DNA of 64,000 bases, taken from assembly GCA_964651045.1 (NCBI GenBank), contig CAZYVD010000010.1, positions 1-64,000 of the forward strand, given 5' to 3'. This document shows positions 35,105 through 41,527 of this stretch, piece after piece. The DNA is from CAZYVD01 sp964651045. Its GTDB lineage: Bacteria > Zhuqueibacterota > QNDG01 > DSAB01. Each line of letters opens with the position of its first letter. Position 1 is the stretch's first letter. A program made the position numbers and the translations under genes. The notes below the pieces were generated by a model. The model saw only the letters and a program-made list of their open reading frames with translations. It was not told the DNA's origin and ran no database searches.

Positions 35105-35126
35105 CGCAGGGGCTCTTGCCCCTGCG
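35105..35126. repeat. REP-like hairpin, left
   Basis: CGCAGGGGC-TCTT-GCCCCTGCG, a perfect 9-bp stem with a 4-nt loop. The right-hand hairpin (35572-35591) is its reverse complement over the stem and loop, so the two face each other around the transposase remnant, as REP sequences do around RAYT genes. Confidence 0.75.
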
Positions 35127-35145
35127 CTAAACAAGAAACAATCAA

Positions 35146-35551
35146 ATGGGTACAAGAGACTACATTCAATTGTATAATAATAGTGACACCTATTATTTTA
35201 CAACTACTGCTATCGATTGGAAACATATTTTTATAAAACGATCTGTTATTTGTACTATTATTTATTGTCAAGCTGCAAATTATACAAGAAGATGCAGATT
35301 TGTTATTAAAAAAATTTTATTCCACCAAATCATATCAAAAGGTCATTTCACAGATTCTGACAGAACGACTCGGATCTGGGGCAGTATATAGGGAAACATT
35401 TCTTCGGAGAAAATTAGCGTATATACACAAGTACCCAATTCAGCCCCATTGGGTACTTGTAGAGCAACTCGAGGCATATCTTTTCAGCAGTTTTGGATAT
35501 TGTCATACAGATCAAGACTGGAATGGTATCAACATTTTATCATTATTGTGA
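35146..35551 (+). pseudogene. Decayed REP-associated tyrosine transposase (RAYT, IS200-like Y1 family)
   Basis: Two overlapping frames together match the ends of the FCB-type RAYT family. The first (from ATG 35146) reads YIQLYNNSDTYYFTTTAIDW and continues KHIFIKRSVICTIIYCQ, the usual N-terminus. The second (from about 35290, shifted frame) gives LLLKKFYSTKSYQK, then FLRRKLAYIHKYPIQPHWVL and EAYLFSSFGYCH, the usual C-terminus (compare the family pattern KLxYIHxNPVRxGxV...YxYSS). The middle, which should hold the HUH histidines (PNHxH) and most of the core, is missing, and the frame shifts. The protein is about half of normal length and cannot be active. It is flanked by REP-like hairpins and 38-bp direct repeats. 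Confidence 0.72.
35427..35460. repeat. 13-bp perfect inverted repeat inside the RAYT remnant
   Basis: ACAAGTACCCAAT (35427-35439) and ATTGGGTACTTGT (35448-35460) form a 13-bp stem with an 8-nt loop. A third relative, TGGGTACAAG, occurs at 35147-35156 near the start of the remnant. It interrupts the conserved C-terminal coding pattern, which fits a secondary insertion or duplication in a dead gene. Confidence 0.6.
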
Positions 35552-35571
35552 GATTAATACAATTCAAAATC

Positions 35572-35591
35572 GCAGGGGCAAGAGCCCCTGC
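35572..35591. repeat. REP-like hairpin, right
   Basis: GCAGGGGC-AAGA-GCCCCTGC, an 8-bp perfect stem. It is the inverted counterpart of the hairpin at 35105-35126. It also lies just downstream of the minus-strand permease gene and could serve as a transcription barrier. Confidence 0.75.
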
Positions 35592-35600
35592 AGAGCTTAA

Positions 35601-35638
35601 AAATATTGTTTATCTCTCTTTGATTTTTCTAAATTTTA
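35601..35638 (+). repeat. 38-bp direct repeat, right copy
   Basis: Exact second copy of the repeat at 35061-35098. It ends 8 bp before the stop codon of the minus-strand permease gene at 35646, so this copy may be the original downstream sequence of that gene. Confidence 0.85.
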
Positions 35639-35645
35639 ATTTCAT

Positions 35646-36482
35646 CTACTCCTTTCCCCTCTCTGCAACACGACGTGACCTTTTTACTATAGCCGCAACA
35701 ATCAAAGCGAGTCCCATAAAGCTAACAACCGAAGGACCGCATGAAAAATCCAGTGAATAGGAAAATGCCAGTCCCACAATAGATGCAGAAATTCCCAGAA
35801 GCCAGGCTAGCAACATCCTTTTAAACCAGCTCGAAGTGAAAATTGCGGCAAATGTAGTCGGTATGATCAAGAATGAAAATATGGCTAAAACACCACCTAT
35901 TCTGACTGAAATTGTTATAACCAATCCCATAGATACATAAAATAGAAAATCCCACCATGCTGCTCTGGAATCCTTCTCAATCGTCCTTCGATAATCTTTA
36001 GAAAGTGTTGTAAATTTATTTCTAAAAATATAATGAAAAAGACCCACGATCAAATACACAGATGTACATATTAAAATATCATGCCATTTTGCCCATAATA
36101 TGCTTCCTGTCAGCATATGCTCTAAATGTACATCCCCTCCTGCAGCAAGAGCGAGTAGAAAAAGAGCAAGTGCTGCAGAGACGGCATACGATACACCGAT
36201 AATTGCTTCCTGGGTTATCTGTGTAACTCGCTTTATTATTTGTGAATAGAAAAATGCTGCCAGTATGGTAAATCCAAATGCTGAAAAATATGCAATTATG
36301 CTGGTATCCTCGATCCTCCACAGGGTAAAAACCAGTACAGTACCAACTGCTGCAACCTGGGCCAAAGCAATATCAATAAACACAATCTCCCTTTCAAGCA
36401 CATGAATGCCTAAATAACCAAATATTCCTATCATGACCGCACATGCCACAAATGGAGGAAATAAAAATCCAATTACTTCCAT
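35646..36482 (-). CDS. Metal ABC transporter permease, ABC-3 family (second)
   Basis: A 278-aa polytopic inner-membrane protein of the ZnuB/MntC/TroC type. Eight or so hydrophobic segments span the length; typical elements are FGYLGIHVLEREIVFIDIAL near the start (compare the ABC-3 pattern GxHxxxRxxVFxDxALxQ), AIIGVSYAVSAALALFLLA in the middle, and the late GGVLAIFSFLIIPTTFA motif. It forms the transmembrane channel with a second permease (36494-37321), driven by an ATPase not encoded here. GAAAGGAAG lies before the ATG. It is the last gene of the minus-strand metal-uptake unit. Confidence 0.88.
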   Translation of the reverse strand: MEVIGFLFPPFVACAVMIGIFGYLGIHVLEREIVFIDIALAQVAAVGTVLVFTLWRIEDTSIIAYFSAFGFTILAAFFYSQIIKRVTQITQEAIIGVSYAVSAALALFLLALAAGGDVHLEHMLTGSILWAKWHDILICTSVYLIVGLFHYIFRNKFTTLSKDYRRTIEKDSRAAWWDFLFYVSMGLVITISVRIGGVLAIFSFLIIPTTFAAIFTSSWFKRMLLAWLLGISASIVGLAFSYSLDFSCGPSVVSFMGLALIVAAIVKRSRRVAERGKE

Positions 36483-36493
36483 TTTTCTTCCTT

Positions 36494-37321
36494 TCAGTTA
36501 TTAGTACTGTATGCTTTTCTGTTCAATCCGATCCGTATGATGAGAGCAAAAATAAAAAACAGGCCCAGAGAAAGTACCAGAGTGGGCCCATATGGCAGCC
36601 GGAAAAAATATGATGAAAACAGGCCTACCATTGAAGCAACAAAACCAACAATCCAACCGATCCTCAGTGCATCGCCCCATCCCTTAGTAAACAGTGCTGC
36701 AATAGATGCCGGTATCATCAAGAATCCATATGCTAAAAGCACTCCAGCAATAGGAACTATTAACACGGTTATAATACCAAGCGAGATGAAAAAGAAAAGG
36801 TCCCACAAATTCTCATTTGGTATTGTTCCTGGTTTTTCGGTTATTGTGATAAATTTATGACGATATTTATAGTGAAAGATCCCAAGAAGAATATAAACAA
36901 AAACTGTAACCACAACAAGCGGCCAGTTTACCCAGAGCATACATCCCGACTGAGTCTGGGTTACATATGAAGAGCCTCCACTAAATTTATCTGCTACCAT
37001 GAAAGAGCTGACAAGGGCCAATCCATATATTATGCCGATTACAGCCTCATGCGGAACTCGCTCTGATTTCGGCTTAACAAATGCAAGAAGTACCGAACCT
37101 ATAAGCACTGCAACAAATGAGACAAAGTAGGAATAAGTCGATCCTCCTCCTATTCCCAATCCAATACCAATTATAATGCCCAGTGCAGCAAGCTGATCCA
37201 GTGCAAGATCACTGAATACAATACCTCTTCTGATTACATGCAGCCCCAGATATGTATGTACTGATGTTACTACAGCAAGCAGTACTATTTGAATCGATAA
37301 AAAATTAAACGTCTCCCACAT
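36494..37321 (-). CDS. Metal ABC transporter permease, ABC-3 family (first)
   Basis: A 275-aa membrane protein paralogous to the next gene: TYLGLHVIRRGIVFSDLALD at about residue 24, EAVIGIIYGLALVSSFMVA, and VPIAGVLLAYGFLMIPASIA late. About eight membrane helices. Paired ABC-3 permeases occur in MntABCD/SitABCD-like Mn, Fe or Zn importers, where the ATPase gene usually sits between binding protein and permeases. Here only 25 bp separate it from the binding-protein gene and no ATPase is present. Eleven bp to the second permease. Confidence 0.88.
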   Translation of the reverse strand: MWETFNFLSIQIVLLAVVTSVHTYLGLHVIRRGIVFSDLALDQLAALGIIIGIGLGIGGGSTYSYFVSFVAVLIGSVLLAFVKPKSERVPHEAVIGIIYGLALVSSFMVADKFSGGSSYVTQTQSGCMLWVNWPLVVVTVFVYILLGIFHYKYRHKFITITEKPGTIPNENLWDLFFFISLGIITVLIVPIAGVLLAYGFLMIPASIAALFTKGWGDALRIGWIVGFVASMVGLFSSYFFRLPYGPTLVLSLGLFFIFALIIRIGLNRKAYSTNN

Positions 37322-37346
37322 AAGATTCTCCTAAAATTGAGTAATT

Positions 37347-38381
37347 CTATTCTGAAACAGCCTCTACTATGTGATCGATCCAATAATCCATCAGTTTAAA
37401 ATTATCTGAAACCTCTGGATTTCCGCCAACAGAAAGTGGAAGAAAAAGTGCCATAATTCCTGTCTTCTGGGCAATAGTGGTCGGTTTTCTCTTCTCAAAA
37501 TAGTCTGCCACCAGCATGACATCAATCCCACTATCTTTAATGAGTTTAATCATCTTTTCAACATGCTTTGGTGTGGGAGGAATGCCTGGTTTTGGTTCAA
37601 TGTATCCAAGAACCTTCATCCCAAAGTCATGAGCAAAATAGGCCCAGTTTTTATGATAGGCAATGACCTCCTTACCGTGCAGCGGCATGGCCTTTTTCAT
37701 CCATCCACCGAGTCTTTTTACCAGCTTCTCGCCTCTAAATTCCCTTTCAATAAAATCAAAGAATGTGCCTGCCTTAACAAGATCCATCAGCTGCTGCCCG
37801 CCTATTAAATCAACGAGTTCATCGCCAAACATTGCCCTGTAAACACGGTCTACAAACCTTTTCTGTCTCTCTTCATAATATGATGCATGATCCGGATCTA
37901 CCTTTTTCAATCCAATCAGGATATTCTCTGAAATAGGAATCCAGTTTCTGGGGCTGGTATGAATGTGAGGATTTCCATAAACATGAATATCTCCCTCTGT
38001 CCTGCTCAGAGCAGTCGTTGGTTTTTGCAAAAGCTCGATACCAGGATATACGGTAACATATCCAATCGCCCCATCCATGATCTTCTTGTTTCGCGCCTTG
38101 TCGAGCAGTGTTGTTGCCCAGAGCTCTAAATCCAGTCCTGTTGTTATAAAAAGATCTGCCTTTTTAAGCTTTATTGCAAGACTCGGCTTTGGAGGCACAA
38201 AATGGGGATCCTGATCGCCGTGTGACAGGTGATCAACAGTGACATAATCTCCGCCAATCTCCTTTACAATCGAAGCATAATCTGAAAATGTAGTAACAAC
38301 ATAGAGTTTGCCTTCCTGTGCAGATATCATTGTAAATGTAAAAACTACTGCCAAAACGAAAATCAATTTACTCTTATTCAT
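37347..38381 (-). CDS. Metal-binding periplasmic protein, ZnuA/TroA-like
   Basis: A 344-aa substrate-binding protein (cluster A-I fold). A signal peptide ends near MISAQ. Likely metal ligands are in DPHFVPPKPS (about residue 59), HIHTSPRNW (about 144), AYHKNWAYFAHD (about 226) and a late acidic VADYFEK (about 296), matching the His-His-His-Asp/Glu pattern of Zn/Mn-binding members. The second motif (NPHIHTSPRNW) departs from the usual DPHxWLDP. It lacks the His-rich loop of classical ZnuA, which leaves Mn or Fe possible. It lies between an outer-membrane protein gene and the two permease genes. Confidence 0.88.
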   Translation of the reverse strand: MNKSKLIFVLAVVFTFTMISAQEGKLYVVTTFSDYASIVKEIGGDYVTVDHLSHGDQDPHFVPPKPSLAIKLKKADLFITTGLDLELWATTLLDKARNKKIMDGAIGYVTVYPGIELLQKPTTALSRTEGDIHVYGNPHIHTSPRNWIPISENILIGLKKVDPDHASYYEERQKRFVDRVYRAMFGDELVDLIGGQQLMDLVKAGTFFDFIEREFRGEKLVKRLGGWMKKAMPLHGKEVIAYHKNWAYFAHDFGMKVLGYIEPKPGIPPTPKHVEKMIKLIKDSGIDVMLVADYFEKRKPTTIAQKTGIMALFLPLSVGGNPEVSDNFKLMDYWIDHIVEAVSE

Positions 38382-38433
38382 TGTCCACTCCTCTTTTAAT
38401 TCATATAATAAAAAATACTATATAGATTATTGA

Positions 38434-39753
38434 TCAATATGCTTCATGCTTATGGGGTCCCATTGACCAGACCGTCTGAATAAAGAATGTATGATCATTC
38501 TCTTCATAACTGCGGTAAGTATAGCTGTACTGGAACCTCATCATGACAAATTCTGACTGCCAGAAATCGACATAGGGAGTTATATCCCATTCATACTCCT
38601 TATTAACAACAGTTGGCAACTCCGAATAACCCGCTCTGATACCTATCCAGAACCTGCGCCCGAGTTTATTGGAGATGTATGAATAGAAACCAAATCTATC
38701 GATTGCTCCATCCTTTCTGTTTCTGTGGCTGTAAAAAAATTCGTTTCTGAACTCTACAGTACGATAGTGAGCCCTGTCAACAGGAGCCCATTTATAGGTA
38801 ATATCCAACCCCACAAGGGTCGTTCTGTACCCTGCCTTTTTATCGTTATATCCATTTGCACCTGAAAATCCAATCTCTATATAGGCATCTCTCGAAAGGT
38901 CATAATAGTTCTTCAGATGTGTAACAAATATGACATTATCATTAGCATCATCAAAACTCACTCCATCTCCGCCTGTAACTATCTCTATATCGAGTTCGTT
39001 GACATGGGCCCACAGCCTGGGAAGCAAAAAGTTTGCTCCAACACCTATCCCTGCAAAATTATTCTTAGAAAAAAGATTGGTCAGCACCCTTGGACGGTCA
39101 ACCTGAGGAAGACCGTGATCGTGCCATCTGTTCAATATTCCAAACTGTGTATTAAACAGTCCAATCTTCAAGTTCATATTGGCCGGAAGATTGAGCCATT
39201 CCATATAGGCCTCTCCTATCATAAAACTTAAGGGATATTCTCCTACTCCCGGTATGCCAAGAAAAAACTTACCTCTTGTAAATGGATCGAGTGGAGCAAT
39301 GATATGAAATTCTGCCTCCCTCATATAAAACATATTCCGTCCATCTGTGAAATCGCCATCATTTACTATGACATCACTTTTCCCTGAGGATACACTTCCA
39401 AAAAAGTCACCAGTCATACTAATGTTGGGATTCAGCGCCTGAAGCTGTCTCTGCCCTCCTCTGAAGACTCTCGAAATCGTAGCTTCCTCTTTTTTCTTTG
39501 TCCTCGAGAGATCGCTTGCAGCATTGAGAAGTGCCTCCATTTCTGCCTTCTCCTTCTCTTCCTTTCTCGCCTTCTCTATGGCAGAGATTCTGCTGTCCAG
39601 ATCCTTCAATTTTTTCAGATAGCAGTTCCTTAGCGAATCGAGCTCTGATAAGGCCTTTTTTATATCACTGTCCTTCTTTTTTTGAGCAGCCACGCCTGTA
39701 CTCAAAGAGAGCATAAACATACACCCTGCAAATAGAGTAATCCATCTCATCAT
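38434..39753 (-). CDS. Outer-membrane porin-like protein with N-terminal coiled coil
   Basis: A 439-aa exported protein. A signal peptide (about 1-23, ending GVAAQ) is followed by a charged coiled coil (about 25-100: LRNCYLKKLKDLDSRISAIE, rich in Lys/Glu) and then a long series of amphipathic beta strands with aromatic ends (MFYMREAEFHIIAP, RTVEFRNEFFYSH, FVMMRFQYSYTYRSY, TFFIQTVWSMGP). This is the plan of trimeric porins with a periplasmic stalk. It is first in the metal-importer operon (52 bp before the binding protein), so it may carry the metal or its chelate across the outer membrane. The very C-terminus is HKHEAY, with two His, and not the usual terminal Phe. Confidence 0.75.
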   Translation of the reverse strand: MMRWITLFAGCMFMLSLSTGVAAQKKKDSDIKKALSELDSLRNCYLKKLKDLDSRISAIEKARKEEKEKAEMEALLNAASDLSRTKKKEEATISRVFRGGQRQLQALNPNISMTGDFFGSVSSGKSDVIVNDGDFTDGRNMFYMREAEFHIIAPLDPFTRGKFFLGIPGVGEYPLSFMIGEAYMEWLNLPANMNLKIGLFNTQFGILNRWHDHGLPQVDRPRVLTNLFSKNNFAGIGVGANFLLPRLWAHVNELDIEIVTGGDGVSFDDANDNVIFVTHLKNYYDLSRDAYIEIGFSGANGYNDKKAGYRTTLVGLDITYKWAPVDRAHYRTVEFRNEFFYSHRNRKDGAIDRFGFYSYISNKLGRRFWIGIRAGYSELPTVVNKEYEWDITPYVDFWQSEFVMMRFQYSYTYRSYEENDHTFFIQTVWSMGPHKHEAY

Positions 39754-39798
39754 AAACTCCTTTCTTATGACTTAAAATAGAAGCTCAATAACAAGTAT

Positions 39799-39814
39799 TA
39801 TAATTTTAATTATA
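39799..39814. promoter_or_regulatory. AT-rich palindrome before the outer-membrane/metal importer genes
   Basis: TATAATTTTAATTATA is a perfect 7-2-7 inverted repeat, 45 bp upstream of the porin-like gene. It could be a metalloregulator operator, but it holds only A and T and so carries little information. Confidence 0.25.
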
Positions 39815-39818
39815 GTCT

Positions 39819-40121
39819 CTATGCAGGCGGGGCACGCGGATTGGGTCTTGATGATAAGACTTTTTGTGGTGTTAGAATGATTTCTTCTAAGGATATGTAT
39901 TCAATGGTTATTGGCTGGACACATGTTGAACCCATGATGGGCATGATCTCCGGGATATCATTCTTTATTTGAATCTCCCAATGGCATGCCGGGCAATTAT
40001 CATGGAATCTAAAATCCTGCTTGTGATTGTGTAAAAGGGGGCTTAATAAATATATTGCTAAAAAATATGTCAGTACAATAGAGAATAATATTTTATATAT
40101 AATTTTATAATTATGATTCAT
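39819..40121 (-). CDS. Small membrane protein with HNH/CPACH motifs (DUF2946-like), possible metal binding
   Basis: A 100-aa protein. One membrane helix or uncleaved signal (about 8-28: ILFSIVLTYFLAIYLLSP) is followed by LLHNHKQDFRFHDNCPACHW, with clustered His and a CxxC pair that could bind a transition metal, and a polar tail ending in a proline-rich RPNPRAPPA. Proteins of this build are common beside metal-uptake genes in FCB bacteria, as here next to the importer operon, but no function is established. The ATG overlaps a 7-1-7 palindrome typical of Fur-family sites. No good Shine-Dalgarno is visible. Confidence 0.6.
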   Translation of the reverse strand: MNHNYKIIYKILFSIVLTYFLAIYLLSPLLHNHKQDFRFHDNCPACHWEIQIKNDIPEIMPIMGSTCVQPITIEYISLEEIILTPQKVLSSRPNPRAPPA

Positions 40122-40124
40122 AAT
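40110..40124. promoter_or_regulatory. Fur-family-like palindrome over a start codon
   Basis: ATTATGA-T-TCATAAT is a perfect 7-1-7 inverted repeat, the geometry of Fur, Zur and PerR boxes. It overlaps the start codon of the small His/Cys protein (39819-40121). The flanking TTATAAT half-site extends the resemblance. No Fur-type regulator is encoded in the window. Confidence 0.4.
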
Positions 40125-40302
40125 ATAAACACTAATATTTTAAAGTAAAACTAAGATAAATAATTTTATTCTCGAATGCAAGCATTTTCCGCCGAACCAT
40201 ATTAATTAAAAATAAAATATCGATCGATAGCTACATATATAATTTGAAAATACAAACACTTAGATTCTGTCTATTCATGGTAAGGGTAACATTTAAATAA
40301 AA

Positions 40303-40330
40303 AAGCCCTACTCTATTAAGAGTAAGGCTT
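40303..40330 (-). terminator. Rho-independent terminator after the regulator gene
   Basis: AAGCCCTACTCT (40303-40314) and AGAGTAAGGCTT (40319-40330) form a 12-bp stem with one C-A mismatch and a 4-nt loop. On the minus strand it is followed by TTTTTTATTT. It ends the gene at 40355-41281. Confidence 0.8.
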
Positions 40331-40354
40331 CATCTGTTTAAACTTCTGCTACTT

Positions 40355-41281
40355 TTAAAACTCTTTCTTTGAGAAACCATACTTTTTCATCTTGTAGCGC
40401 AGAGCGGCCTCTGAAATCTTAAGAGCCCTTGCCGATTTTGTCTGATTTCCTGCATATCTGCGGAGCGACTTGCGAATCATATACTTCTCGACTTCACCCA
40501 CAGAACTCGGCAGATCCATGCCATCCAAGAATTCAAAGGGATGCCTCCTCACCTCAAATGGTAAATACTCTATCGAAAGCTTATCCTCTGGTGACAGCAG
40601 TATCAAATTCTCTATGGCATTCTTCAATTCTGTTACATTACCTGGCCACTCATACTCCATAATCGACTCGAATAAAAGTGTTGGAACTGCGGGCATCTCC
40701 TCCTGCGAATCTTTAAAATGTTCGTTCATAAAGTGGTTAAAAAGAATAGGAATGTCCTGCCTCCTGTTCCTCAGTGGTGGGAGATAGATTTTGAGTTGAC
40801 TCAGAAGAGCCAGAAAATCCTGCCGAAATGTCTCCTTTTTCAGTTTCTTCTCATCCGTGGCAGAAGCTATCAAGCGAATATCTATCTTTACATACTCATC
40901 CTCTGAAGGCCTTTTGAATTTACCCTCTTTAAAAATATTGAAAAATCTTTTCTGATACTCTGGATCAAGATCTTCTACGTTTTCAAGAAATAGTATGCCT
41001 CTGTTCGCCTTCTCAATAATACCGAGTTTGCGTTCAAAACCCTTCGGGCCTTCTACTCTCTTTCCAAATATCTCATCATCCGTAATCGTGTCGCCAACCG
41101 CAGGACAATTCAAAACCACAAATGGCTTCCTGACCCTTGTACTCCGATGGCGTATCTCAAGAGCCGTGTGTTTTCTTCCTGTCCCGACCTCCCCAATTAT
41201 CAACACATTAACATCCGACTTGCCGGCTTCTCGTATTATTCTTCTTGCCGTCAATATTTCAGGACTCTGTCCTAATAACAT
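40355..41281 (-). CDS. NtrC-family AAA+ regulator with degenerate catalytic motifs
   Basis: A 308-aa protein aligned along its length with the AAA+ plus Fis-type DNA-binding part of sigma-54 activators, without a sensory domain. Key motifs are lost. Walker A reads GEVGTGRKHTA (catalytic Lys is Arg). The GAFTGA loop that contacts sigma-54 is replaced by EGPKGF. Walker B reads ILFLENVEDL (usual LFLDEI). The arginine-finger segment reads FRQDFLALLSQL (usual FREDLYYRLNV). The C-terminal helix-turn-helix is well kept (NQTKSARALKISEAALRYKM). It is therefore unlikely to hydrolyse ATP or drive sigma-54, and more likely a DNA-binding repressor or antagonist. Start at 41281 has AGGAGG 9 nt upstream. 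It has its own terminator. Confidence 0.85.
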   Translation of the reverse strand: MLLGQSPEILTARRIIREAGKSDVNVLIIGEVGTGRKHTALEIRHRSTRVRKPFVVLNCPAVGDTITDDEIFGKRVEGPKGFERKLGIIEKANRGILFLENVEDLDPEYQKRFFNIFKEGKFKRPSEDEYVKIDIRLIASATDEKKLKKETFRQDFLALLSQLKIYLPPLRNRRQDIPILFNHFMNEHFKDSQEEMPAVPTLLFESIMEYEWPGNVTELKNAIENLILLSPEDKLSIEYLPFEVRRHPFEFLDGMDLPSSVGEVEKYMIRKSLRRYAGNQTKSARALKISEAALRYKMKKYGFSKKEF

Positions 41282-41527
41282 AATACACCTCCTATTGCTA
41301 TTCTCATCTTTAATATCTCTTTCACCTCTAATTCTCTTAAAATAAAATATAATATTTTTTTCGAATAAATCAAGATAAATAATAAATATTTTTATTTTAT
41401 TCACAATTAACTTGTGGGAGAAATCGAATTCAGCAGAGTTAAAAGGTATTCTTTAGCTGAATTAACAATTTTAGCTGCTGTGAGAATAATTTGGTAGGCC
41501 TATTAGCAATAATTCAATCAATGTGGA

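Noticed and set aside
36110..36123. Third copy of the GAGCATATGCTC operator (CAGCATATGCTC)
   Set aside because: One mismatch, and it lies within the permease coding sequence with no start site nearby; a chance match is likelier.
41427..41463. Terminator after the second RND gene (AATTCAGC / GCTGAATT)
   Set aside because: An 8-bp stem with a 21-nt loop and no T run on the minus strand; kept only as a weak inverted repeat.
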